Source of the DNA: Pikeienuella piscinae
GTDB taxonomy: Bacteria; Pseudomonadota; Alphaproteobacteria; Rhodobacterales; Rhodobacteraceae
NCBI RefSeq assembly: GCF_011044155.1
Contig: NZ_CP049056.1
Location: forward strand, 1,178,001 to 1,242,000
DNA length: 64,000 bases
Direction of reading: 5' to 3'
Below, in pieces: positions 33,359 to 41,601 of the stretch. Numbering within the stretch: position 1 is the stretch's first letter; every line of letters starts with the position of its first letter. The notes beneath the pieces were generated by a model. That model searched no databases. It was not told the DNA's origin and was given only the letters and a program-made list of their open reading frames with translations. A program made the translations under genes and the position numbers.

Positions 33359-33774
33359 TTCGCAAGGCGCCCCTTCGCTTCATCGTCATGGAAGAGGACG
33401 ACATGCGCGTGCGGCTTCTCGACCCCGGGATGACCGGCGTTGTAGTAGATGTCGACCGAGGACACGTGATGCGCGCCGATCGCAAGATCGTCGTAGGCCG
33501 TGCCGTTCTGAAGCTCCTCCAGCGGCGTCATATAGATCGTGGCCGAGAGCTTGCCGTCATGGTCATATGAAAGGAACGGCCCCGCCGGCAACGTCTCGGG
33601 GTTCACGAACAGCGTGCCGAGGCCCGGCAGGAACGCCGGCAGCGGCAGCACATCGCTGACCTGAACATAGGGGTCGCCCGGAGGGGCCATACGAAGGGCG
33701 TCTTCGTCATGGGCGGTCGCACACGCCGCGGCCCCCAGCACGAGGGCGGCGCTCAGAAGCGTGGATTTAAACAC
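33355..33774 (-). CDS. Secreted protein of unknown function (DUF5602-like)
   Basis: The 139-residue protein has a signal peptide, starting FKSTLLSAALVLGAAACATA. The mature part contains YVQVSDVLPLPAFLPGLGTL, GPFLSYDHDGKLSATIYMTP and the histidine-rich GHPGVEKPHAHVVLFHDDEA, which resembles periplasmic DUF5602-type proteins. I start at GTG 33774, preceded by AAAGGA six bases away; an ATG 15 bases upstream lies within that ribosome site. The clustered histidines suggest metal binding. It is the first gene of the cupredoxin and sigma-factor operon. Confidence 0.75.
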   Translation of the reverse strand: MFKSTLLSAALVLGAAACATAHDEDALRMAPPGDPYVQVSDVLPLPAFLPGLGTLFVNPETLPAGPFLSYDHDGKLSATIYMTPLEELQNGTAYDDLAIGAHHVSSVDIYYNAGHPGVEKPHAHVVLFHDDEAKGRLAK

Positions 33775-33831
33775 GTCGGTTCCTTTCATTTCGACAGTCG
33801 CTGCGGCGCCGGTATTCAGGCGCTCGAACGG

Positions 33832-33859
33832 TCTGATGCGGCGCAACGCGAAAGGTTCC
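33832..33859 (-). promoter_or_regulatory. Candidate ECF-sigma promoter of the cupredoxin-sigma operon
   Basis: On the minus strand GGAACC (33859-33854) is followed, at the spacing expected for RpoE-type promoters, by TCAGA (33836-33832). The -10-like end lies 57 bases before the GTG start of the operon. GGAAC is the hallmark of many ECF -35 elements, and the operon encodes an ECF sigma factor, so autoregulation is a reasonable inference. Confidence 0.45.
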
Positions 33860-34229
33860 CGTGTCCGGACTCTTTAAATCGGCGTAGAGTTCATGCGGCT
33901 CGATCGGCGCCTCGAACGCACGTGGGCAGGCGCGCGTCCGCCGACGAAATATCTCGTCGCGGAAGGCAGGACGCGCGCTCTCGCCAGCGCGAAGCGCCGC
34001 GCCGCGAAAACGGGCCGAGACCCGCGCGGAGCTGATCGCGGCCTTCGCGGAAAGGACGTCGGCGCGCCACGCTCGCCTGCCGGCCCCGAAAAACCGCATG
34101 AATATCGCGCCAGCAGGAGACGCCTGCGATCATATGGACGCGGGAGGCCCTCCGGCCGGTCGCAATCGCATTGTCGCCCTTCGCCCCGGGGCGCGCGCCC
34201 GCAGCGCCGCGATCAGGCCGGCGCGCGCC
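33860..34229. other. Intergenic region, no gene recognised
   Basis: This is about 370 bases of GC-rich sequence between the ECF operon and the carbonic-anhydrase gene, whose 3' end faces it. Open frames exist on both strands but are arginine-rich, lack ribosome sites and match no family that I know. A short AT-rich patch (CTCTTTAAATCGG at about 33870) lies just upstream of the candidate ECF promoter. Confidence 0.4.
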
Positions 34230-34760
34230 TCAACCCCGCGCCAGCCCCGTTCGAAACCGCCTCATGTTTTGCCGGTAATGTTTCGCAGATTCGGCGAGCC
34301 CGCGAATCGTCGCCTCGTCCAGCACCCGAACCGGTTTCGCCGGCGCGCCCATGATAAGCAGCCCGTCGGGAAATTCCTTGCCTTCCGTCACCAGCGCATT
34401 CGCGCCGATCAGGCAATTCCGTCCGATCTTCGCGCCGTTCAGCACCGTCGCGCCCATGCCGACAAGGCTCCCCTCCCCGATATCGCAACCGTGCAGGATC
34501 GCCCTGTGGCCGACGGTGCAGTTCCGGCCGACGCTGAGCGGCGAACCCGGATCGGTGTGCATCACCGTACCGTCCTGAACGTTCGAGCCGTCGCCGATCT
34601 CGATCAACTCGTTGTCGCCGCGCAGCACCGCGTTGAACCAGATGCTGACGCCGGAACCGAGCGCGACATTTCCGATCACCCGCGCTCCGGGCGCGACCCA
34701 GTAGTCGTCATCCTCCGGCAGGCGCGGCGTCTTTCCATCCAGCGCGTAGATCCCTGTCAT
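34230..34760 (-). CDS. Gamma-class carbonic anhydrase-family protein
   Basis: The 176-residue left-handed beta-helix protein is built of hexapeptide repeats. The three zinc-ligand histidines are in [10 protein letters not shown] and [13 protein letters not shown], the order seen in Cam/CamH and YrdA-like proteins. It ends with the usual C-terminal helix ([14 protein letters not shown]). AAGGAG lies 8 bases before the ATG at 34760; the frame is open upstream, but that part is not conserved. Members hydrate CO2 or bind small molecules, and many are inactive as anhydrases. Confidence 0.9.
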   Translation of the reverse strand: MTGIYALDGKTPRLPEDDDYWVAPGARVIGNVALGSGVSIWFNAVLRGDNELIEIGDGSNVQDGTVMHTDPGSPLSVGRNCTVGHRAILHGCDIGEGSLVGMGATVLNGAKIGRNCLIGANALVTEGKEFPDGLLIMGAPAKPVRVLDEATIRGLAESAKHYRQNMRRFRTGLARG

Positions 34761-35326
34761 GTCTCGAACTCCTTCGACGATTTTCGCACCCGAGCCTGCA
34801 CGCCCGGCCCTTCTGCGACCGGCCCGCGACGCGTCGCGGACCACCAGGAGCCACCCGTCGCTGGCGCTCTCCTGTCGCTGCGCCGACCCCGGACAGGCTT
34901 CGACGAGAAGCCGCGCTTTCGCCGATCAATCGGCAACCCTTTCGCGGCGCCGCCGCGGGCGCGCCCGGAGCCGAAATAGCAGAGCGCGGCCCGGGCGACC
35001 AGCGCGTCCTCCGTCCAGCGGCACATCGCGCGAACGGCGACTCCAGCTCGGTGGGTGCGGCGCCACGCACGTTCGCCGCGCGCCGGATCGCCGCCGCCGC
35101 CCACCATCATTTCCCGAGTGACGCCGCCGCCCCCAAGCTGCTACATTCTGCGCGTGCGGCGCGGGGATGGAGACGCCCGTTCACGAGTGGGTCGAGTTCA
35201 GGATTGTGCTCGCCGCGATGTTCGGTCGACCAATGAAGTGATCCGGTTTTGCGCGTACGACAGCGACCAGGCGCACATCTCGATGCGCCGTCCGGGCGGC
35301 TCCGGCAGCGTCGACGACGTCGCACC
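34761..35326. other. Long intergenic region, no gene recognised
   Basis: These 566 bases lie between the divergent carbonic-anhydrase and methyltransferase genes. All frames are arginine/proline-rich shadows without recognisable domains. It must contain promoters for both flanking genes; I see no clear -35/-10. The segment may be eroded coding sequence, as elsewhere in this window, but I cannot name a family. Confidence 0.4.
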
Positions 35327-36337
35327 ATGTCCGCGCGCGCCAACGAAACGGGCCCGGGCAAGTTCGGAAGGGGGGCGCTGGTGCGCACAAGTGCGAATCT
35401 GGACGGTCTGTTGGAATGCGTCGAATGCACGACCGCCATTGAAGGTCGGGGCGACGCTCCGATCACATGTCCGCACTGCGCGCGCGTCTACGAGATATGC
35501 AACGGCGCTCTGGTGATGATGCACTCCGGAAACGCTCTCTTTCCCCCTCAGGCCTACGCCGCCGAGGAAGGCGGCCGCACGATGCAGGGCGCAACGGGCG
35601 CGCGCGCGCGCATCAAGGGGTTGGCGCCCAGTCGCTCCGTCAATCTCGTGCGCGCCGAAAACCTGAAGAAAATCGCGAGAGAGCGTGGCGGCCCGAACGA
35701 ACGGATCCTGATAATCGGGTGCGGCCATCAAAAACAGGAAATCCTGGATCTGTTCGAAGAAACGCAGGCCGAACTGATCTTTTGCGATGTGGACAAGGCC
35801 TCCGACACCGATCTCTATTGCGATTCCCACCGCTTGCCCTTTCGCGACGGCTGCCTGACGGGCGTCATCACCACTGCTGTATTGGAGCATGTCCTCAAAC
35901 CATGGGTGGTGGCAGAGGAAATCCACCGCGTCCTGCGCGCGGATGGATATGTCTATTCCGAGGTGCCGTTTCTACAGGCGGTCCACGAAGGCCCTTACGA
36001 CTTCACCCGATTCACGATGAGCGGCCACAGATTGCTCTTCGAAAAGTTCGACGAGCGCGGCAGCGGCGTCGTGGCCGGTCCGGGCACAAGCCTGACCTGG
36101 GCGCTTACCGAATATTTCCGGGCTCTGTCCGGCAACCGCAAGGTGGCGGCGGCGCTGCGGCTACTCGCGCAACTGCTGTTCTTCTGGGTGAAGTTCACCG
36201 ACCATTTTCTTGGCCAGTCCCGGCGCGCGCAGGAGGCCGCATCCTGCACCTTTTTCTACGGGACGCGACGCGAGGACGCCGTGGACCCGCAAGATATCAT
36301 AGCCCGCTACGGCAAATCGAATTTCTTCCACACCTGA
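35327..36337 (+). CDS. SAM-dependent methyltransferase with N-terminal zinc ribbon
   Basis: The 336-residue protein combines a Trm112-like zinc ribbon (LLECVECTTAIEG, then PITCPHCARVYEICNGAL, about residues 27-62) with a class I methyltransferase domain: motif I ILIIGCGHQKQEILD, acidic D in LIFCDVDKAS, and VITTAVLEHVLKPWVVAEEI. A short hydrophobic segment near residue 280 (ALRLLAQLLFFWVKF) could be a membrane anchor. Similar proteins occur in lipid or polysaccharide modification loci. The start at 35327 is chosen because the conserved part follows it closely; the upstream frame is arginine-rich. Confidence 0.82.
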   Translation: MSARANETGPGKFGRGALVRTSANLDGLLECVECTTAIEGRGDAPITCPHCARVYEICNGALVMMHSGNALFPPQAYAAEEGGRTMQGATGARARIKGLAPSRSVNLVRAENLKKIARERGGPNERILIIGCGHQKQEILDLFEETQAELIFCDVDKASDTDLYCDSHRLPFRDGCLTGVITTAVLEHVLKPWVVAEEIHRVLRADGYVYSEVPFLQAVHEGPYDFTRFTMSGHRLLFEKFDERGSGVVAGPGTSLTWALTEYFRALSGNRKVAAALRLLAQLLFFWVKFTDHFLGQSRRAQEAASCTFFYGTRREDAVDPQDIIARYGKSNFFHT

Positions 36338-36680
36338 CCGGCGAACCCAACGGCGCTCGATGTCGTGCCGGAGCCGCAAGCCACGCGCACCAAGAGCCCG
36401 GCCGCAATCTCGGCGAGTGTCGCGGCCTTCAGCAGCGGGAAACCGTTCGGTGAGTCGCTAGCATCCGTTGCGAAGTGGCGAGCGGCGGAACAGGGGCGAT
36501 GCCGGTTTTCTACTGACTCGTGCGCATTCCGAAGTTCCCTGCCCGCCGGGGCCACGGGAAATTCACGCATCTGACCGACGCGCGTGATCGACTGTTACCG
36601 TCGACCGCGCCGGAAGTGCTCGCGGCCCTGCGCAGCGCGTGGGGTTCAGCGCTTCGGCGCGCGGCGTCGAGAGCCCGACT
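36338..36680. other. Intergenic region with a possible coding scrap
   Basis: This 343-base gap separates the 3' ends of the methyltransferase and M55 peptidase genes. On the minus strand, about 36320-36470 reads SPNGFPLLKAATLAEIAAG and RVACGSGTTSSAVGFAGQVW with reasonable codon use. It has no start or ribosome site, and I cannot assign it to a family. It may be another gene remnant. Confidence 0.3.
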
Positions 36681-37478
36681 TCACATCTTCATGAACATGA
36701 AGGTGCGCAAAATCTCGCCGAAATCCGCATGTTCGAATGCGACGGTCCGCGGCCCGTGGTTCCGGGCGCCCGGATACCCGCTTGCGCGATAGACGCCCGT
36801 CGGGTTGTTCATCTCGATGACCATCTCGTACGATGAGGCGAGGGTCGGCGCCGCGCCGCGACCGCTCGTCAACGCGCTCTCGACGCCTTCGCGGATCTGC
36901 TGACGGGCGCGCGCGGGCGCGATCGAATTGGTCGCCGATCCATGGCCGATCCGCGTCGCGACGGTCGCGACGCCCGGAACCGTGCGTTGCGCATCGACGC
37001 ATATTTCGGCGTCGCCGGAAAGAGATACGGACGGCACGCCGTAGCGGGCGGCGCAAAGCGCGTTCATCGTGAACTCCGAGGCGACCTCGCCATTCAGGAG
37101 CAGGCGCGAGATCCGCAGGTTGGTGGTATGGGCGAGCGGGTTAGCCTCGCTTCCCGCCTTCGCGTGATAACCCGTGTGGATCGCCGCTGCGAAGCAGGCG
37201 TCGAAGCCGAACATCATCGCGTCGGGATGCCCAGACCAGGCACGCACGATCCGCGCATATTCCGGCAGGCGATCGACGATCAGGTTGCGGGCGCTGTCAT
37301 GCGCGTCCTAGACGACGACCTCCGTCGCCCCCGCCGCCCGGGCGCCTTCGCAGGCGGCGACAACCTCCGCCGTCATCAGCGAACGGAACTCGGCCCAGTC
37401 GGGATGGGTGCGCTCGGCCTCGTCCCAGTGCGCAATACCGCCGGCGCCTTCGATGTCGGCGGAAATGAAGACTTTCAT
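36681..37478 (-). pseudogene. M55-family (DppA-like D-aminopeptidase) gene with in-frame TAG
   Basis: The frame encodes a DppA-like zinc aminopeptidase of 265 codons, close to the 274 of Bacillus DppA. D8 and E10 (FISADIEG) and H60 (DAHDSARNL) fall at the DppA metal-ligand positions, and H105 (GYHAKAG) and E135 (SEFTMNA) complete the site. Codon 57, at 37308-37310, is TAG where relatives have asparagine or lysine (VVVxDAH). The stop separates the first two metal ligands from the rest, so the product would be inactive without suppression. Otherwise the frame is undamaged, so the mutation is recent, a sequence error, or read through. The start overlaps the P1 peptidase stop (ATGA). Confidence 0.8.
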
Positions 37479-38509
37479 CTGACGGGGTTCTCCTTGAGCC
37501 AGTCCGCCAGCGCCGGAAACAGCCGGCCGTCGCGGCCGGGTGTCGCGGGCGCCATGCACAATGCGTTCAGCGCGGCCTCCTGCGTCGCTTCAACCGCGGC
37601 GCGGAACGCGATATCGATCAACCCGTCCGAGAGGCGCCTCTGGGCCGCGAAAGGCGCAGGCGGCTCATGCTCAACCGGATCGGCGGTGGTGAAGCAGAGC
37701 GCGATATCGCCGCTGCCGTTGCCCCAGAACGCGCCCAGCCGCGCAACACCGGCGCCCGCCCGCCGCGCGACGCGCTGCAACTGCCGATCGCCAAGCGGCA
37801 GGTCCGTGGCCAGAACTACGATGACGGAGCCCCGTTCCGCCGTGGTGTGGCCGCCCGGATCGGGACGGCGTCCGTCCGGCAGCGTCAGATCGCCGGGCAA
37901 GCCGAAATTCGCCAGGACGAGCGCGCCGAGGACATGCGCTTCATCTCCGACCGCGAGCCGCCGAGAGGCGGTTCCGATTCCGGCCTTGAACCCGAATGCT
38001 GTCATGCCCGAGCCGGCCCCGACGGCGCCCTGCGCCACAGCCCCGCCGCGCGCCGCGTCGAGCGCGGCGAAGACGTCGGCCTCCGTGACCGCGAGCGCCT
38101 GAATGTCGTTGATCCGCCCATCGTTGCATTCGCAGACCAGCGCGTTGACCGTCGAGGTCTCGCGACCGATAGCGGGATTCGCCGTCACGGCCCTTCGGAT
38201 CAGGGCCTGCACGCAGGGCGCGACGCCGAACGTATTGGTCAGCAGGATCGGCGTCTCGATCATGCCGAGTTCCGCAACCTGCATCAGCCCGGCGGATTTG
38301 CCGAACCCGTTGATGATCTCGACGGCGGCGCGGGGCTTCAACCGAAAGATGTCGCCCGGATAGGGGATCACCGCCGTCACGCCCGTGACGACGCCCGCCC
38401 CGCGCAGATCGCTCCTCCCGACGGTCACGCCCGCCACATCGGTGATCGCATTCAGGGGGCCGGTCGCCAGCCCGTCGCGGATCAATCCAAGTTCGCGCGC
38501 CGTCTTCAT
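37475..38509 (-). CDS. P1-family peptidase (DmpA/BapA-like, S58)
   Basis: The 344-residue protein belongs to the self-cleaving DmpA family of N-terminal nucleophile aminopeptidases. The probable cleavage and nucleophile site is the Gly-Ser of ERGSVIVVLATDLPL (about residue 236); upstream conserved blocks are ITDVAGVTVG, VGAGSGMTAFGFKAGIGTAS and CECNDGRINDIQ. Members release N-terminal D- or beta-amino acids from amides and peptides. I start at the ATG at 38509, with GGGGGAGAAA upstream. It is operonic with the DppA-like M55 gene, so the pair probably degraded D-amino-acid or beta-amino-acid peptides. Confidence 0.88.
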   Translation of the reverse strand: MKTARELGLIRDGLATGPLNAITDVAGVTVGRSDLRGAGVVTGVTAVIPYPGDIFRLKPRAAVEIINGFGKSAGLMQVAELGMIETPILLTNTFGVAPCVQALIRRAVTANPAIGRETSTVNALVCECNDGRINDIQALAVTEADVFAALDAARGGAVAQGAVGAGSGMTAFGFKAGIGTASRRLAVGDEAHVLGALVLANFGLPGDLTLPDGRRPDPGGHTTAERGSVIVVLATDLPLGDRQLQRVARRAGAGVARLGAFWGNGSGDIALCFTTADPVEHEPPAPFAAQRRLSDGLIDIAFRAAVEATQEAALNALCMAPATPGRDGRLFPALADWLKENPVR

Positions 38510-38804
38510 AGGCAGTTTCTCCCCCGTGCCGACCCCGACCATTACGGAGCGAACCACCCGCGGCCGGGCCGCATGCATCCGGCGCGCGCCACTGGAATAC
38601 ATCGTCCGCGCCGGCGCCCGGCGCTTCCAGAGGAACCGTCGCATCAAGCATAGCAAAGCGGGCGCGCGAGCCAATAGCCCCACGCCGCGCCGGGCGCATG
38701 CTCGCCGCATCGTTCACCCCCAGCGCATTGACGGATCGCGGCGTCCGTCCGATGTTGACCATCTGAGAAGATGACGAAGCGATACGACCTGCGGGAGAGA
38801 AAGC
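38510..38804. other. Divergent promoter region
   Basis: This 295-base gap lies between the divergent P1 peptidase and TauD-type dioxygenase genes and should contain both promoters. I found no convincing -35/-10 pair or dyad. Frames that read through the gap from the peptidase side are arginine-rich and not conserved. Confidence 0.4.
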
Positions 38805-39665
38805 ATGACGATCCGCGTGCGTCCGTCGGGCGGCCCGCTCGGCGCCGATATCGAGGGCGTCGATCTCAAGGCGCTCGATTCCGCCGGTTTCGCGGCCGTC
38901 GAAGCCGCGCTGCACGAGCATCTCGTCATTATCGTGCGCGATCAGGAACTCGAACCGGCCGACCTTGTCACCTTCGCCCGCCGCTTCGGCGAACCCGAGC
39001 CGCATGTCATCGACCAGTTCCACCACGCGGCGGACCCCAACGTGCTGATCCTGTCGAATCGCAAAGATGAACAAGGCGAGAATATCGGACTGGCCGACGG
39101 CGGCACCTATTATCACACCGACTATTCCTACCTGTCGACGCCGGCGCGCTGCACGATCCTCCACGCGATCGAAATCCCCGAAGGCGAGGCCGGAACCACC
39201 TTCGCCGACCAGCGCGCCGCCTACGAGGCGCTGCCCCCGGACGACCGCGCCCGTCTCGATCCGCTCATCGCGCGTCACCATTACGGCAATCGCGACGATC
39301 TGGACAAAGGCTCGCGCACGGTCGCTTCCGTCCTGTCCGCCGATCAGGATGCGAAGATGGCGTGGGAGCGCCACCCCCTGGTGCGGCGTCACCCGCACAC
39401 CGGCAGGGCCGCGCTCTACGCGGTGTCCGGTTCGTCCTTCGGCATCGAAGGCATGGACGAAGCGGAAGGGCTCGACCTTCTGCGCCGGCTCGCAAGGCAC
39501 TCCACCAGCGCCGCCTTCACCTACCAGCCGCACTACCGCCCCGGAGACATCATCGTGTGGGACAACGCCTCGCTCCTCCACTCCGCGCCGCTGATCAGCG
39601 CCGAGGACCCGCGCACCCTCTGGCGCGTCACGGTGAAGGAGGCGGGCCCGACGCTCCCCGCCTGA
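38805..39665 (+). CDS. TauD/TfdA-family Fe(II)/2-oxoglutarate dioxygenase
   Basis: The 286-residue protein starts MTIRVRPSGGPLGADIEGVD, as TauD/TfdA enzymes do. The iron ligands are H104 and D106 (YYHTDYSYL) and H259 (ASLLHSAPL); R274 (TLWRVTV) would bind 2-oxoglutarate. The family hydroxylates taurine, alkylsulfates, 2,4-D and related acids, leading to their cleavage. CGGGAGAGAAAGC precedes the ATG. It stands alone on the plus strand; the NMT1/Ssu-type importers elsewhere in the window could supply sulfonates, but no direct link is visible. Confidence 0.92.
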   Translation: MTIRVRPSGGPLGADIEGVDLKALDSAGFAAVEAALHEHLVIIVRDQELEPADLVTFARRFGEPEPHVIDQFHHAADPNVLILSNRKDEQGENIGLADGGTYYHTDYSYLSTPARCTILHAIEIPEGEAGTTFADQRAAYEALPPDDRARLDPLIARHHYGNRDDLDKGSRTVASVLSADQDAKMAWERHPLVRRHPHTGRAALYAVSGSSFGIEGMDEAEGLDLLRRLARHSTSAAFTYQPHYRPGDIIVWDNASLLHSAPLISAEDPRTLWRVTVKEAGPTLPA

Positions 39666-39992
39666 GCGCCACGCGGCGCAGGAGCCCGGCCTCACGCGCC
39701 TCCGCCAGGCATGCGGCTCCCATCAAAGTCTCACGCCGCGCTCGTCGAGACGCACGAAGACCGTCCGTACTCGCATAGGGTTCGCGGATGGCGCCGAACC
39801 GTCCCGGATCGCCCGGCTTCACCGCCGCCTTCGGCGGAAAGTCGTGCAAGAGCGCGCCCTCGGCCAGCCGAATTCTGCGCGTCGCCGCCCTATGCGGCCC
39901 GGAGGTCCGGAACCACGCTCCGCTTGCTCCGGTCGGCTTCCAGGAAGAACGGAGCGACTGCCGTCGCGTGCGGCGCTTTCCCTTCCACGAAG
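39666..39992. other. Intergenic region between convergent genes
   Basis: This 327-base gap lies between the dioxygenase and CoA-ester lyase genes, which converge. A small stem CCGCC-TTC-GGCGG at about 39828-39840 could be part of a terminator but lacks a T-run. No gene is recognised; the minus frame containing ARRETLMGAACLAEAREAGL may be a remnant but is unassigned. Confidence 0.35.
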
Positions 39993-40907
39993 CTACGCCC
40001 CCGCGGCCGCATCGCGCGCGGCGAGCTTCTCGGCCATCACGAGCAACTGGCGCGCCTGTTTCAGATGCGGCATGTCGTACATCTTGCCGTCAATGCCGAT
40101 GGTGCCGAGACCAGGGTTCTCCTCGAAGGTGGCGACGACGCGCTTCGCATGGGCCACCGCTTCATCGCTCGGCGTGAAGGCCCGATTGATGACCTCGCTC
40201 TGCGCCGGGTGGATCGCCATCTTGCCGACGAAGCCGGAGTTCATGTCGCGCGCGCAATCCTCGCGCAGCGCCCCCTCGTCCCTGTAGTTCACGTTGACCG
40301 TGCCCACCGCCTGCGCGTCGATCGCCCGCGCCGCAGAAAGACAGAGCGTGCGCGCCAGCCGAAACGGGTCATCATATTCGCCGGTGCGCGGATGGCGGTT
40401 GCCGGCGGCGCCCAGCGCCGCGGCGAGGTCCTCCGCGCCCCAGGTCATCGCCGTCAGCCGGGACGTCACGCCATTGAGATAGCTCTCGAACCCCAGAAGC
40501 GAGGCCGCCGTCTCCGTCGCCACGCAGAAAATCCGTGTCGCGCCCGCGGCGATCCCTTCGCGCACCTCCAGCGCGGAAAGGAAATCGCCGAGCCGGTTCA
40601 CATCCGCCGCCGAATCCGCCTTCGGCAGCACGATCCCGTCCGGACGACCCGGCATGATCGCGGCCAGATCGGGAAGCGAGAACTCATGGCTCAGCGGGTT
40701 GATCCTGACCCAAAGCTCCTGGCGCCCCCGGTCGGCGTTGGCGGCGAGGAATTCCCGAGTCAGCCCGCGCGCCACCTCCTGCCGGTCGTCCGCGACCGAA
40801 TCCTCCAGATCGAGGATCAGCGCGTCGGCGGCGTTCCCGCGCCCCTTCGCCAGTTTCTTTTCGCTGTCGCCCGGCACGAAAAGCCAGGACCGGATGATCG
40901 ACGACAT
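39993..40907 (-). CDS. HpcH/HpaI aldolase/citrate lyase-family CoA-ester lyase (CitE-like)
   Basis: The 304-residue protein has the CitE/Mcl hallmarks RSWLFVPGDSEKKLAKG, ALILDLEDSVADDRQEVAR, RINPL near residue 70, and the magnesium-binding acidic residues in IFCVATETAASLLGF and MTWGAEDLAAALGA. Enzymes of this family cleave or thioester-hydrolyse malyl-, methylmalyl- or citramalyl-CoA. The start, in TAATG with GAGGAGG upstream, overlaps the stop of a CaiB remnant by one base. It is the last gene of the thiolase and DUF35 operon. Confidence 0.9.
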   Translation of the reverse strand: MSSIIRSWLFVPGDSEKKLAKGRGNAADALILDLEDSVADDRQEVARGLTREFLAANADRGRQELWVRINPLSHEFSLPDLAAIMPGRPDGIVLPKADSAADVNRLGDFLSALEVREGIAAGATRIFCVATETAASLLGFESYLNGVTSRLTAMTWGAEDLAAALGAAGNRHPRTGEYDDPFRLARTLCLSAARAIDAQAVGTVNVNYRDEGALREDCARDMNSGFVGKMAIHPAQSEVINRAFTPSDEAVAHAKRVVATFEENPGLGTIGIDGKMYDMPHLKQARQLLVMAEKLAARDAAAGA

Positions 40908-41200
40908 TACGCCTCCTCCTTCTTCGTTACGGTTGCGCCGGGAACGCCGGCGTAGCTGATGCGCGGATCGCGGGCGGAAACAGTCTCGCAGGACATGCCC
41001 GGCCGCGCCATGACCTGCGCGCGCCGATCGTGAAGCAGCACGTTCGCATCGGCGATCAGGTCGGGCGCGCCCATCTCCTTGCTCCGCTCCGGTCCGATCC
41101 GGCGCGCCGGCCTCATGTCGCCGAGGGTCCGCATCGCACTGTGCGCCATCGGCATAGCGGTGTGATCGGCGATCCTCACGCCGTCGCGCGCCGGTCTCAC
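40907..41200 (-). pseudogene. CaiB/BaiF CoA-transferase remnant with in-frame internal deletion
   Basis: The frame is open for 97 codons from a GTG at 41200 that overlaps the DUF35 stop (GTGA), but a class III CoA-transferase needs about 400. Its pieces align in order with the intact CaiB at 59216-60424: RDGVRIADHTAMPMAHSAMR with the N-terminal motif, IGPERSKEMG with IGPARNKGMG, VMARPGMSCETVSARDPRI with AMARLGLSAAEIARVNPRI. The middle and the whole C-terminal part, including the catalytic Asp region, are missing. The deletions kept the frame, so a short protein may still be made, but it cannot be an active transferase. Confidence 0.65.
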
Positions 41201-41601
41201 CTTGTGGCGTCGGGCGGCCGGAACAGCGGGATCGCCTGACCGTTCGCGGCGGCGCCGAACGCGACCTCCACCTCCTGTCCGACACGCAGCGTCTCCGGGT
41301 CGGCGTCGACAATATTGGTCAGCATCGTCACCCCTTCCTCTAGCGTCACATAGGCGATGGCGTAGACTGGATCGGCCCGGCGCATCACCGAGAAAGAATA
41401 GATGCGCCCGCGCCCGGCGGTTTCCCGCCACTCTGTCCGCTCGCTCATGCAGAACGGACAGAGCGCGCGGGGATAGAAATGCGGCTCCTTGCATTCCATG
41501 CAGTATTTCACCAGTAGCTTGCCGTCGTTCGCAGCCTTCCAATAGGCCTCGGTCTCCGGATTGATCACCGGATCGGTGTGCTCGCGCATCTCCAGAATCA
41601 T
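41197..41601 (-). CDS. DUF35 zinc-ribbon/OB-fold protein, thiolase partner
   Basis: The 134-residue protein has a rubredoxin-like zinc ribbon YCMECKEPHFYPRALCPFCM (residues 32-51) and an OB-fold with GRIYSFSVMRRADPVYAIAY. Such proteins are obligate partners of SCP2-type thiolases or of MaoC-type hydratases, where they help to bind the acyl-CoA. It overlaps the thiolase stop by 4 bases (ATGA), supporting a heteromeric complex. I start at the ATG at 41601 because the longer frame runs inside the thiolase gene. Confidence 0.9.
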   Translation of the reverse strand: MILEMREHTDPVINPETEAYWKAANDGKLLVKYCMECKEPHFYPRALCPFCMSERTEWRETAGRGRIYSFSVMRRADPVYAIAYVTLEEGVTMLTNIVDADPETLRVGQEVEVAFGAAANGQAIPLFRPPDATR

